Assembly: GCF_002943565.1 (NCBI RefSeq)
Contig: NZ_PJCH01000003.1
Coordinates: 413,925-477,924, forward strand
Direction: 5' to 3'
Source of the DNA: Hyphococcus luteus
GTDB lineage: Bacteria; Pseudomonadota; Alphaproteobacteria; Caulobacterales; Parvularculaceae
DNA length: 64,000 nt
The notes under the pieces were generated by a model that saw only the letters and a program-made list of their open reading frames with translations, had not been told where the DNA came from and did no database searches. Made by a program: the position numbers and the translations under genes. This document shows positions 27,127 to 35,792 of this stretch, in pieces. Position 1 is the first letter of the stretch, and each line of letters opens with the position of its first letter.

Positions 27127-27435
27127 TTATTTTCGAGACCAGACCAGAGCGGCCTTGTCCTCGCCTGGGTTTTCAAAAAGTGCGGCGCGGATCGGCGCCG
27201 CAAAGCTTGGATCGTCAAGTTCGACGCGCAAGAAGTCGTTCGCTTCATCGCCATTCCCCTTTGCGCGCCACGCCGCGCCAAGTTCGGCGCCGCCGGCGAA
27301 TATCTTGAAGTCCGGCGCCTTGTCGTTGCCTTTCTTGTCGTTGGCGACGATCTTCGCTTTGACGTTGATCGTCATTGTTCGAATGAGGCCGGCATAGCCG
27401 TCTGCGGTTTTCGAAAAAGTCCCTATGATGCTCAT
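27127..27435 (-). CDS. DUF736 protein
   Basis: 102 residues, full length for the family. It opens with MSIIGTFSKTADGYAG and has the ELGAAWRAKG and DDPSFAAPIRAALF patterns of DUF736, a family found almost only on conjugative plasmids and ICEs; its function is unknown (small beta-rich, probably nucleic-acid related). AAGGAG overlapping the stop of the DUF2274 gene serves as its RBS. It is the fourth gene after trbF in the same orientation. A paralogue is at 46291-46620. Confidence 0.9.
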   Translation of the reverse strand: MSIIGTFSKTADGYAGLIRTMTINVKAKIVANDKKGNDKAPDFKIFAGGAELGAAWRAKGNGDEANDFLRVELDDPSFAAPIRAALFENPGEDKAALVWSRK

Positions 27436-27438
27436 TGT

Positions 27439-27675
27439 CTACTCCTTGCTGCTGGTTTTCTTCTCCAGGGTTTTGCGCGCCCGCTTGAAAGCGGAGTCGC
27501 AATTCAAGAATTCCTCGATCATCAGCGCCGCGAGATCGGGCAGCGGCGCCTCCTGACCATGGGCCTTCGCGTGCAGCGAAGCGTAATCGCAAAGCGCGTC
27601 ATGAACGTCCGGCGTCAGGGAAAGGTTGAGCTTCACCGGGTTGCGATCAGGCAAGGGTCCGAGTTTGAGGCTCAT
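27439..27675 (-). CDS. DUF2274 protein
   Basis: 78 residues, typical length. MSLKLGPLPDRNPVKLNLSL followed by TPDVHDALCDYASLHAK is the DUF2274 signature; the helix after a beta strand suggests a ribbon-helix-helix-like DNA-binding fold. In Trb-type elements this gene nearly always follows trbI. Its ATG overlaps the trbI stop as ATGA, so it is coupled to the mating-pore operon. Function unknown; perhaps autoregulation of the operon. Confidence 0.88.
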   Translation of the reverse strand: MSLKLGPLPDRNPVKLNLSLTPDVHDALCDYASLHAKAHGQEAPLPDLAALMIEEFLNCDSAFKRARKTLEKKTSSKE

Positions 27676-28928
27676 CGCGCCGCCTCCTCAAGATTGTAGG
27701 GGCGCAGCACCAAGTCTTTGTGGACAATGACGCGGAGCGGCCAGCCGGGGCGTATCTTGATCGTCGGCTGAATATCGAGATTGCGTTCGACGATGCGCTG
27801 TCCGGCCTGGTTCGCCGAGTTCTGGGTCGACTCTCTTAGCGCCGCGACGAGATCGCTCTCGCTATCGTCGAAGGAAAGCTCGGTGCCGACGCCCAAAAGC
27901 GTCGAGAGAATAATGCCCTTAAGCAACCGGAAGGTATGGAAGTCTACCTTGTCGGAAAGCCCGGCATAACCGGCGACATCGCTCGCCGGCATGTTGTCGA
28001 TCACGATGGAGCCGCCGTCGGGATAAACGATGCGCGTCCATACCAGCAACGCCCGCGACTGGCCGAAAGCGATGACGCTGTCATAGCGGCCGATAAGGCG
28101 CGACCCTTGCGGGATCAGAACATATTGTCCCGTCACTGTGTCGCGGACATTTTGCGTCACCTGCGCGATGACGGTCCCCGGCAGGTCGGAATTAACGCCG
28201 GTGATGAGGCTTGCCGGAATGACCGTCCCCGCCATCACTTCAAATGGCGTAATCTGATCCTCGATGCGGTGCGGGTTGTCGGTCGCCGACAGGTCAGGGT
28301 CTTCGAGAAACTGCATTTTTCTGATCTGGCGGTTGGGGTCGTCCCCGCGTTCGGCGCCGAAGGCCGGCGGCGCCGCGACAAGTCCGAGATCGAATGGCGA
28401 GACCGGCGGCGTCTCCGACCCAGCGCTCGGTGAATTCGATTGCCCGCGAGACGCGAGCTGAAAAAAGACGCCCGCCTCCCTTGCCTCCGCTTTGATCTGC
28501 GCTTCGCGCAAGGCCGCTTCTCGGGCGGCGTCGGCCTCCGGCGAGTTGCGGAACGGCGTCGGCGACATCGCGGCGTAATCATATGGATCGCCGCCGACAT
28601 CGGACGATGAAACGGCCTGTTCGGCTTTTAGGAGCGCAGCGCCAAGATCGCCCGGCAGCGGCTTGCCGAGTTGCGGTTTAACATCGGCGTAGGATTTAGG
28701 GAGCGCTTCAAGCCCTTCAGCAGTCGGTTTCGTCTCCACGTTATAGAGTTCCTCGGCGCGCGCCTCGCCGACCGCGCGCGGCGGCTTCAAGGCGACGGAG
28801 ACGGCGCCGAATATCAAAAGCGCGGCGCCACCCGTCGCGATGAGCAACGCCTTTTTATTGAGGCGCGTCACCGGGCGCGGTCTGGACCGCAGTTCAAGCG
28901 CTTCGAGATTGTCTTCCGCCGCGACCAT
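27672..28928 (-). CDS. trbI: Conjugal transfer protein TrbI (VirB10-like)
   Basis: 418 residues. A single membrane helix (about 27-48) anchors the N-terminus in the inner membrane. A Pro/Ala-rich periplasmic linker follows, then the TrbI/VirB10 C-terminal domain (about 215-410) with TPFEVMAGTVIPASLITGVN, TVTGQYVLIPQGSRLIG and RPGWPLRVIVHKDLVL. It spans the envelope and, with TrbG, forms the outer-membrane core of the type IV secretion channel. Start and preceding trbG stop overlap as TAATG. Confidence 0.95.
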   Translation of the reverse strand: MVAAEDNLEALELRSRPRPVTRLNKKALLIATGGAALLIFGAVSVALKPPRAVGEARAEELYNVETKPTAEGLEALPKSYADVKPQLGKPLPGDLGAALLKAEQAVSSSDVGGDPYDYAAMSPTPFRNSPEADAAREAALREAQIKAEAREAGVFFQLASRGQSNSPSAGSETPPVSPFDLGLVAAPPAFGAERGDDPNRQIRKMQFLEDPDLSATDNPHRIEDQITPFEVMAGTVIPASLITGVNSDLPGTVIAQVTQNVRDTVTGQYVLIPQGSRLIGRYDSVIAFGQSRALLVWTRIVYPDGGSIVIDNMPASDVAGYAGLSDKVDFHTFRLLKGIILSTLLGVGTELSFDDSESDLVAALRESTQNSANQAGQRIVERNLDIQPTIKIRPGWPLRVIVHKDLVLRPYNLEEAAR

Positions 28929-29902
28929 TACGACCGCCCGTCAAGATCGGTTCGAATGATGCGCACAATATCTTGATGCTTTCGGCCGAGGCGAAGTTCG
29001 GCGGCCGCGAATAGCCGGTCCACCACATAATAGGCGCCGCGCATCCGGTAATTGACGAGTTCCGATTCGCCATTGCGACTCAGCACGAAGAGCGGCGGCG
29101 CTTCCCCTTGCGCGATATTCGCCGGAAACTGGATGAATACCTGTTTGCCGTCATCGAAAGCGCGCACGGGACGCCAGTGCGGCCTGTCGCCTTCAATCTC
29201 ATAGCGAAAATTGAGATCGGCGGCGTTGATTTTCGAAACGGGGTTTCGCGCGGCGAGATCGTTGCTCGCCGAAGCGTCGCTTCTTTTTCGCGCGAGTTGG
29301 TCCTGCGGGTAAGTCCAGGAAATCGCCGCCATATAGGTTTCGCGGAAGGACCGCATTTCGAGATGATATGCGCGCCGGTCTGTCGTGATGACGAGATTGG
29401 TTTTAAGCCCCGGCGCGATGGGTTTGACGAGGATATGAACTTTCTCACCATTCACGCCGCCGCTCGTCGTGTCGCCGACGATCCAGCGCACCGTGTCGCC
29501 GGCGGAAACAGAGTTCAACTGCTCGCCGGCTTCCAACGCAATGTCGGTCACCTGTTCCGGCGCTGCATAGAGGCGGTAAAGCGCGCCGTCCATAAACGGA
29601 TAGACCTGCACGGCGTTGAGGAAGCGACCAAGATCGGGTTCGATTTTCGCGCGTTCATTGGCGGCGTCGATGCGCTCGAACGGTTTCAAGCCTTCTTCTT
29701 TCGCCGGCTCCTCCTCGATTTCTTTCAACTGCCCCGGCAAGGGATAAGGTCTTGCGGTTTCGACGACCTCACGCCGCGGCGGCGCGTTGAATTCCACAAC
29801 TTTCGCCGGGCGCATGGGCGCATCGTCGTGGGAAATATCGGGGATCTCCGTGGCGCACCCGGCGAGCGCCGCGAATGCAATACAATATCCAACCTTACTC
29901 AT
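28928..29902 (-). CDS. trbG: Conjugal transfer protein TrbG (VirB9-like)
   Basis: 324 residues. Signal peptide with lipobox LAGC (Cys16), so probably an outer-membrane-associated lipoprotein. The N-terminal beta domain has VQVYPFMDGALYRLYAAPEQ and DIALEAGEQLNSVSAGD; the C-terminal domain has FDDGKQVFIQFPANI and YYVVDRLFAAAELRLG, all typical of VirB9/TrbG. It docks with TrbI to form the outer pore. Coupled to trbF by an ATGA overlap. Confidence 0.95.
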   Translation of the reverse strand: MSKVGYCIAFAALAGCATEIPDISHDDAPMRPAKVVEFNAPPRREVVETARPYPLPGQLKEIEEEPAKEEGLKPFERIDAANERAKIEPDLGRFLNAVQVYPFMDGALYRLYAAPEQVTDIALEAGEQLNSVSAGDTVRWIVGDTTSGGVNGEKVHILVKPIAPGLKTNLVITTDRRAYHLEMRSFRETYMAAISWTYPQDQLARKRSDASASNDLAARNPVSKINAADLNFRYEIEGDRPHWRPVRAFDDGKQVFIQFPANIAQGEAPPLFVLSRNGESELVNYRMRGAYYVVDRLFAAAELRLGRKHQDIVRIIRTDLDGRS

Positions 29903-30594
29903 GATGCCTCTCCCGATTTCAGATCCTGGGACCAGTTAACGCCGTGGACGAACAGTCCGAGCGGATTTTTGTGCAGCGCCTCGACCGTGCGCGGCGGCGT
30001 GACGATGACGCTCAAATGCGCCGTGAAGCGTTCGCGCTTTTCATACTGTCCGTTGGCGTAGGTTTTCTCCGTCCAACGGATTTCGAACGAATCCTTTGTG
30101 GCGCGCACGACGCTCGCGACTTCCACGGTGACGCTGCGCCTTCCGATCTCGGCGAACGGATCGTGCTCGCGCGCATAATCGTTGAGCGCAAGCGCGCCGC
30201 GATCGGTCGTGAAGTCATAAGCCTTCAGCCAGTTCTCGCGCACAATGACCGGATCGATGGAAACCGACCGGACATTGCGGATGAACTCCGCCAATTGGTG
30301 TGCGATCTGCGCATCGGTAGGATTGTAAGTCTCCATCGCGGGACCAACCGCGCGCACCGAGCCCGCCTCATTCACTTCGACCACATAGGGCGTCACGATG
30401 GAGCGGTTCGACTGCCAGATCAGACCGCCCACAGACAACGCCGCGACGACAAGGCTTGAAAGCGCGGCGATGCGCCAGTTCGCCGCCTGAATGCGCGCCG
30501 CGCCCATGCGCTCGTCCCAAGCGGCTTGCGCTTTTTGGTAGGGCGTTTCGGGCTGGGGCGTTTCGCCATAACGAACGGAAGCGCGCTTGAACAT
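29899..30594 (-). CDS. trbF: Conjugal transfer protein TrbF (VirB8-like)
   Basis: 231 residues from the ATG at 30594. This start is chosen over upstream ATGs (30603, 30648) because AGAGG lies 9 nt before it and because homologues begin MFKRASVRYGETPQPETPYQ. One membrane helix (about 40-60) is followed by the periplasmic NTF2-like VirB8 domain (YVVEVNEAG, FIRNVRSVSIDP, SFEIRWTEKTYANGQ). TrbF nucleates assembly of the inner-membrane complex of the secretion channel. Confidence 0.93.
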   Translation of the reverse strand: MFKRASVRYGETPQPETPYQKAQAAWDERMGAARIQAANWRIAALSSLVVAALSVGGLIWQSNRSIVTPYVVEVNEAGSVRAVGPAMETYNPTDAQIAHQLAEFIRNVRSVSIDPVIVRENWLKAYDFTTDRGALALNDYAREHDPFAEIGRRSVTVEVASVVRATKDSFEIRWTEKTYANGQYEKRERFTAHLSVIVTPPRTVEALHKNPLGLFVHGVNWSQDLKSGEAS

Positions 30595-30595
30595 C

Positions 30596-31930
30596 TCAAT
30601 CATCCTCTTGTCTGAGTTTTGGCGCATCGGCAGACGACGGCCGGTCACCGGACGCGACCATGTGGGCCGTCGTCATCCCGGCGTCGCGCAAACCCTGTTC
30701 GCGTCTCAATTTTTGCGCCCAATTCGGCGCATGATTGGTTGCGGCGGCCATAGCCGCAGGAGATGACGGCGATGAAATCTTTCCCCCGGTCGCGGTGAAG
30801 GCGGCGCGCGCGCCGGATTGATACGCCTCGCCGGGATTGCCGAATGCTCTCGATACGGAGCGGCGCGCGCGGCTCATGGCGCCGGCGACGCCAGCCCGTG
30901 CGGCGCCCGCTGCGCCTGCGGCGTGGGAACGCCAGCCTACATCGCCAGATGCGGCGCGGCCGAGCGTGTAAGCAGCTTGCGAACCGCCCGCCATGGAGGC
31001 CGCTGCCCTGACCGCCGATTGCCCGGCGCGCGCGGCGGCGCCAGCGCCTGTTGCTGCAAGCGCGCCGGCGCCAACAACAGCGGCGCCGGTTCCGGCGGCC
31101 GTGGCGACCGCGGCGCCGGCGCCCAATTGCGGCGCGCCTGAGACAAGCCCGGTGGCAATGCCCGGACCGAAAATGCCAAGCGCCAGCAAGGAGAGCGATC
31201 CCAAAATGGTCGACGCCGCCTGCTCCAGCGTCACGTCGCCCGGCGTGAAGGCGGCGGTGACGGCGCCGAATACGGTTGAGCCGATACCGACGATGATCGC
31301 CAACACCATGAGTTTGACGCCCGAGGCGACCACATTGCCGAGAACCCGCTCGGCGAGGAACGAGGTCTTGTTCCAGAGGGCGAAAGGCACCAGCACAAAA
31401 CCGGCGAGCGTCGTCAGCTTGAATTCGAGGATCGTGACGAAAAGCTGGATCGCGAGAATGAAAAACGCAAACAGCACAATCAGCCAGGCCAGCAGAATGA
31501 TGGCGATGGTGACAAAATTGTTGAAGAAGCCGGGAAAGCCGCCAAGGTCGCTCGCCTCTTCAAGCAACGGATAGGCGGCGTCGAATCCGGTGGCGGCGAC
31601 AAAGCCGGGCTTCAAAAGATCGGCCGCCGTCAATGACGAGCCGGACGCGATGAGGCCAAGCCCGGCGAAGCTTTCAAAGACGATATTCGCGAGCAACGCG
31701 AAATTATTGATGATGAAGGCGAAGGCGCCGACATAAAGCACTTTCTTGACGAATTGACCGAGGACGTTCTGTTCTCCGGCGAGCGCCCAGAAAAGACCGG
31801 CGAGGACGACATCGATGCCGATCAGGATTGCCGTCAGGAATCCAACATCGCCCGCCAGGAGGCCGAAGCCTGAATCTATATAGGCGGTGAAGGTCGCCGT
31901 GAAATCGTCTATGACGTTTATGTCGTCCAT
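30596..31930 (-). CDS. trbL: Conjugal transfer protein TrbL (VirB6-like)
   Basis: 444 residues. The N-terminal 270 residues hold five to six membrane segments with the TrbL pattern (FTAYIDSGFGLLAGDVGFL, VLYVGAFAFIINNF, VLVPFALWNKTSFLAERVLG). The C-terminal 170 residues are an Ala/Gly/Arg-rich tail with long GAAVATAAGTG-like runs, probably disordered in the cytoplasm. It forms part of the inner-membrane pore through which DNA passes. Confidence 0.93.
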   Translation of the reverse strand: MDDINVIDDFTATFTAYIDSGFGLLAGDVGFLTAILIGIDVVLAGLFWALAGEQNVLGQFVKKVLYVGAFAFIINNFALLANIVFESFAGLGLIASGSSLTAADLLKPGFVAATGFDAAYPLLEEASDLGGFPGFFNNFVTIAIILLAWLIVLFAFFILAIQLFVTILEFKLTTLAGFVLVPFALWNKTSFLAERVLGNVVASGVKLMVLAIIVGIGSTVFGAVTAAFTPGDVTLEQAASTILGSLSLLALGIFGPGIATGLVSGAPQLGAGAAVATAAGTGAAVVGAGALAATGAGAAARAGQSAVRAAASMAGGSQAAYTLGRAASGDVGWRSHAAGAAGAARAGVAGAMSRARRSVSRAFGNPGEAYQSGARAAFTATGGKISSPSSPAAMAAATNHAPNWAQKLRREQGLRDAGMTTAHMVASGDRPSSADAPKLRQEDD

Positions 31931-31934
31931 GATT

Positions 31935-32039
31935 TTATCTCGCTCGCGCCAGTTCGGCCTTCGGCCTCACGGCTCCGCGTGGGCGACCTGACCGGCCGGC
32001 GTGCGGTCGCACTTGCCTCACTTCGTTCGGTTTCATCAT
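31935..32039 (-). CDS. 34-codon Arg-rich ORF in the trbK position
   Basis: The 108 bp between trbJ and trbL is open throughout (MMKPNEVRQVRPHAG...). Its ATG overlaps the trbJ stop as TGATG, and the stop lies 4 nt before the trbL start, so ribosomes could read through. trbK, coding for an entry-exclusion lipoprotein, usually sits here, but this peptide has no signal peptide or lipobox and is rich in Arg. It may only be a GC-rich spacer. Confidence 0.2.
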   Translation of the reverse strand: MMKPNEVRQVRPHAGRSGRPRGAVRPKAELARAR

Positions 32040-32770
32040 CAGCTCGGCGTGTAGGCGGAACCGTCGCCGAGGAAGCGCTCACGCCGAACGCGTGCGCGTT
32101 CTTCCGACTGAATCTGGCGCGCGCGTTCAAGGGCTTCGGCGCGATATTGGACGGCGAGCATCTGGGCGGTCTGCATGGATTGCTTGGTCTGAAGCGCAAT
32201 CAACTGATTGCCGGCCTGCGCCGCCTGAAGGCCGCCGACGGCGCTTTGGCTTTCTTGAACGAGCGTATCGAGAGTCGCCGCATCATCGCGAACCGTCTCA
32301 GCGACCTGCGCCTGTATCAGCATGGCGTCGTGAAACGCCCGCGAGGTTTCTTTCCAGTGCTGGTGCGCCGCCGCGCCCATGGCGGCGTTCGAGAACGCCG
32401 AATAGTCTTCCGGAAAATACATCTTGAACGCCGCGTCAACGGTCGCAACGTCATAGGCGATGCCGTTCGCGGTCTTGATGAGATTGTCGATCTGAGCGAG
32501 GCGCGAGGCGATCGCCGCTTTCGCCGAGTAAGGAAGGTTCGTCAGCTCCTTCGCCTGATTGGCGATCATCTGCGCTTCGTTGGTAAGTTGCTTGATCTGA
32601 TTGTTGATCATTTCGAGCGTGCGCGCCGCGGTCAGAAGGTTTTGCGCGTAGTTCGTCGGGTCGTAGACAATGCCGCCCAAGAGAAAGGCGTCGGCGGACG
32701 TGATGGGCACAATCGAAAGCCCAAGCGCGGCGGCGCAGGCGAGAAAGCGTGATTTCATTCGGCGGCGCAT
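32039..32770 (-). CDS. trbJ: Conjugal transfer protein TrbJ (VirB5-like)
   Basis: 243 residues. The ATG at 32770 is chosen because AAAGGAG lies 7 nt upstream; the ATG at 32758 overlaps the trbE stop but lacks an RBS. A Sec signal peptide (to about residue 28) is followed by GGIVYDPTNYAQN, the TrbJ hallmark, then long helices with coiled-coil character (MINNQIKQLTNEAQMIANQ). VirB5-like proteins tip the pilus and help contact the recipient. Confidence 0.93.
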   Translation of the reverse strand: MRRRMKSRFLACAAALGLSIVPITSADAFLLGGIVYDPTNYAQNLLTAARTLEMINNQIKQLTNEAQMIANQAKELTNLPYSAKAAIASRLAQIDNLIKTANGIAYDVATVDAAFKMYFPEDYSAFSNAAMGAAAHQHWKETSRAFHDAMLIQAQVAETVRDDAATLDTLVQESQSAVGGLQAAQAGNQLIALQTKQSMQTAQMLAVQYRAEALERARQIQSEERARVRRERFLGDGSAYTPS

Positions 32771-35202
32771 AATTGTGCTCCTTTCGATGTTTCTTGCATT
32801 GAATTGTCAGTGAGAAGGTCCGCGGCCCAGGCGAGACCCTTGGCGCGCAAGAAAGCGCTCGCAAAGGCGTCCAGTCCCGCTTCGGACAATATGCGGTCGA
32901 TCAGTTTCTGATCGGCCGGCGACGAGGCGCCGCAAATGCCAAGCGCCACGGGCCCAAGCCCGAGATCGAACAGACGATTGCCGGCGGACGACTGATAGTA
33001 ATAGTCACGCTTCGGCGTGGCGGTCGCGATGATTTCGATTTGGCGTTCATTAAGACCGAAAGCTTCGTAAACCGATCTGACACCCGCTTCTCGCGCTCGC
33101 GGATTGGCGAGAAAGATGCGCGACGGACAGCTTTCGATGATTGCCGGCGCGATGGCCGAAGTCTGAATGTCGCTCAAACTTTGCGTGGCGAAGATCACCG
33201 AGACATTTTTCTTGCGCAGGGTCTTAAGCCAGTCGCGCAAACGCTCGGCGAAGAGCGGATGATCGAGAAAGAGCCAGGCCTCGTCGAGAATGAGAAAAGT
33301 CGGTCTTCCCTCGAAGCGATCGTCCAGGCGGTCGAAGAGATAGGAAAGCGCCGGGGCCACCGCCGCCTCGCGGCGCATCAGGGTTTCCATTTCGAAGCCG
33401 ACGACATCGGCGAGGTCGAACGAGTCCGCTTCGGCGTCGAAAAGGCCCCCATGGGCGCCCTCGATGGTGAAGGGTTTGAGGGCCGCGCGCAGATCGGCGC
33501 GCTGCAAGAGAAGCGAAAGCCCGGTGAGCGTGCGTTCGGCTTCCGGCGCCTCGCTCAAATTCCCGAGCGCCGACCACACGGCTTCTTTTGCGGGCGGATC
33601 GAGCGCGGCGCCTTCCTGTTCGAGAACCCCCAAAAGCCAACTTTGAGCACGCGCCTTTTCCTCGTCGGAATCAATCCAACGCAAAGGCTGAAAGCTGATC
33701 TCGCCTTCGGCGCCGAGATCGTGAAACGCGCCGCCAAGGGCGAGGATCGTCGCCCGCGTCGACCGTCCCTTGTCAAAAGCGAAAATTTGCGCGCCCTCAT
33801 AACGGCGGAACTGCAAGGCCATCAGCGCCAGCAGCACCGACTTGCCGGCGCCAGTGGGACCGACAATCATCGTATGCCCCACATCGCCGATATGCGTCAC
33901 AAGCCGGAACGGCGTCGTTTCGCAGGTGGTCGCGGACAAGAGCGGCGGCCCGTCAAGATGCGCGTTTCGCGCCTCGCCCGCCCAGATCGCCGACAAGGGC
34001 GCCAAATGCGCAAGGTTGAGCGTGTGAATGAGCGGTTGGCGAATATTCGCGTAAAGATGTCCCGGCAATGTCCCGAGCCAGGCGTCGACGGCGTTGAGAC
34101 TTTCGCGGATGGTGACGAACCCGCGTCCATTGAGGACACGCTCAATTTCCTGCGCCTTGGTCTCAACCGCGCGGCGGTCCGCGTCGGCGACGGTGATCGA
34201 CGTCGTCAGATAACCGAAAGCAACATCGTCGGCGCCCAGCTCCTGCAGGGCGGCGTCGGCGTCCGCCGCCTTGTTGTCGGCGTCCGAATCGACGAGCGCG
34301 CTCTGCTCGTTGAAAAGCGTCTCTTTGATAATAGCGGCGATGGATTTTCGCTTGGCGAACCATTGCCGACGGTATTTTACGAGTTCCTTCTCGGCGCGGG
34401 CCTTGTCGAGGGCGATAAAGCGCGTCGTCCAGCGATAGGAAATGCCAAGCGCGTTCAGCGCATCGAGAAAGCCCGGTTCGCTCGCGGGCGGAAAGCCGTT
34501 GACGCCGATGACGCGCAGATGGTTCTCGCCAAGCATCGGCTCGAAGCCGCCCGACAGCGCTTCGTCCGCCAGGAGCCCGTCGAGATAGATCGGCGTTGAC
34601 GGGGCGGCGACGCGATGGCGTTTCGACGAAACGCAGGAATGAAGGAAGCCAAGCGTCTCGTCGTCGTCCAGCGCCGCGCATTCGGGCGTCAGCATCGACA
34701 GAAGATCGATGGCGCGGTCGGTCTCCAGCAGGAAGCGCTCAAGATGATCGCGCGCGCTTGCTTTCTCTTCGCGTTCGGACCTTTCAAAGAACATGCTTTC
34801 GGTCTTGGCGGCCCCGTCGCTCGGCGGCAGCCAGGCGAAGGTCAGATAATAGACGCTCTCGAAATGCGCGCCGCCTTCAAAACTCGCGCGCCGTTCCTCG
34901 TCGACGAGCCAGGCGACGGGATCACGCCACTCGCTTTGCGCATAGTCGCCGGCGGGAATGCGGTCGGCCTCGAAAAAGAGCGCCCAGCCGGCGCCGAAGC
35001 GTTTCAAGACATTATTGACCCGGGCGCAGAAGCTGACGAGTTCGCCGGCGTCGGCGCTTTCAAGGTCCGGTCCGCGATAGCGCACCGTCCGCTGAAAACT
35101 CCCATCCTTGTTGAGGACGATGCCGGGCGCGACCAGCGCCGCCCAAGGGAGAAAATCCGCAAGGCGCTGCGGCCGGTTTCGATATTCGCGGATGTTCAGC
35201 AT
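32755..35202 (-). CDS. trbE: Conjugal transfer ATPase TrbE (VirB4-like)
   Basis: 815 residues from the ATG at 35202 (MLNIREYRNRPQRLADFLPW, the usual TrbE start); the frame stays open 40 codons further, but that part only overlaps trbD. The N-terminal CagE/VirB4 domain is followed by the ATPase with Walker A VGPTGAGKSVLL and Walker B LILDEAWLFLDHP, then FATQSLSDI. It powers assembly of the channel at the inner membrane. Overlaps trbD at its start and trbJ at its end. Confidence 0.95.
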   Translation of the reverse strand: MLNIREYRNRPQRLADFLPWAALVAPGIVLNKDGSFQRTVRYRGPDLESADAGELVSFCARVNNVLKRFGAGWALFFEADRIPAGDYAQSEWRDPVAWLVDEERRASFEGGAHFESVYYLTFAWLPPSDGAAKTESMFFERSEREEKASARDHLERFLLETDRAIDLLSMLTPECAALDDDETLGFLHSCVSSKRHRVAAPSTPIYLDGLLADEALSGGFEPMLGENHLRVIGVNGFPPASEPGFLDALNALGISYRWTTRFIALDKARAEKELVKYRRQWFAKRKSIAAIIKETLFNEQSALVDSDADNKAADADAALQELGADDVAFGYLTTSITVADADRRAVETKAQEIERVLNGRGFVTIRESLNAVDAWLGTLPGHLYANIRQPLIHTLNLAHLAPLSAIWAGEARNAHLDGPPLLSATTCETTPFRLVTHIGDVGHTMIVGPTGAGKSVLLALMALQFRRYEGAQIFAFDKGRSTRATILALGGAFHDLGAEGEISFQPLRWIDSDEEKARAQSWLLGVLEQEGAALDPPAKEAVWSALGNLSEAPEAERTLTGLSLLLQRADLRAALKPFTIEGAHGGLFDAEADSFDLADVVGFEMETLMRREAAVAPALSYLFDRLDDRFEGRPTFLILDEAWLFLDHPLFAERLRDWLKTLRKKNVSVIFATQSLSDIQTSAIAPAIIESCPSRIFLANPRAREAGVRSVYEAFGLNERQIEIIATATPKRDYYYQSSAGNRLFDLGLGPVALGICGASSPADQKLIDRILSEAGLDAFASAFLRAKGLAWAADLLTDNSMQETSKGAQLCAAE

Positions 35203-35450
35203 GAAAGATGCGCTTTGTGTTTGAGGGCGCGAAACCCCGCTTCCAGAAACTTCGGATCGCGCTTCGCCGCATAGACGGCGCCGCCGTGGCCGACGATCCA
35301 GAGAACGATCCCGGCGATCCACATCTGAAGGCCGAGCCCCACCGCCGCGGCGAGCGTGCCATTGAGGATGGCGACGCCCCGCGGCGCGCCCGCCATCATC
35401 ATCGGCTCGGTGAGGCTGCGATGAACTGGAATGGAATAGCCCTCGATCAT
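35196..35450 (-). CDS. trbD: Conjugal transfer protein TrbD (VirB3-like)
   Basis: 84 residues; AAGGAG lies 7 nt before the ATG. IPVHRSLTEPMMMAGAPRG is the VirB3/TrbD signature, followed by two membrane helices (about residues 26-56) and KRDPKFLEAGFRALKHK. This small inner-membrane protein works with TrbE in channel assembly; the genes overlap by 7 bp. Confidence 0.93.
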   Translation of the reverse strand: MIEGYSIPVHRSLTEPMMMAGAPRGVAILNGTLAAAVGLGLQMWIAGIVLWIVGHGGAVYAAKRDPKFLEAGFRALKHKAHLSC

Positions 35451-35462
35451 CTCATCACTCCT

Positions 35463-35792
35463 TCAGATCAATGCGCCGCCGCCGAACGAAAAGAAGGCGA
35501 GGAAAAAACTGGTCGCGGCGAAGGCGATGGAAAGGCCGAAAACGATCTGGATGAGGCGGCGGAAACCGCCCGACGTATCGCCGAAAGCGAGCGACAGGCC
35601 GGTGATGATAATGATGATGACGGCGACGATGCGCGCGACCGGCCCCTCGATGGAATTGAGGATCTGGGTGAGCGGCGCCTCCCAGGGCATCCCCGATCCG
35701 GCGGCGTGCGCCGGCGCGGCGAAAATGAATAGCGCGAGTGCTGCGATGAGCGCCGTTGAGAGGGCGCTTCTCATAGTGTGGTAGGCGATCAT
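35463..35792 (-). CDS. trbC: Conjugal pilin TrbC (VirB2-like)
   Basis: 109 residues. A cleavable signal peptide (to about residue 30, ending AHAA) is followed by two membrane helices (RIVAVIIIIITGLSLAFG, then FGLSIAFAATSFFLAFFSF), the layout of VirB2/TrbC prepilins. TrbC prepilins are matured and, in RP4, cyclised by the TraF peptidase; a traF gene is at 45210-45743. The ATG overlaps the trbB stop as ATGA. Confidence 0.93.
   Translation of the reverse strand: MIAYHTMRSALSTALIAALALFIFAAPAHAAGSGMPWEAPLTQILNSIEGPVARIVAVIIIIITGLSLAFGDTSGGFRRLIQIVFGLSIAFAATSFFLAFFSFGGGALI

Noticed and set aside
33040..34599. 519-codon plus-strand frame opposite trbE
   Set aside because: Shadow of the TrbE ATPase gene, rich in Arg/Ala, no domain.
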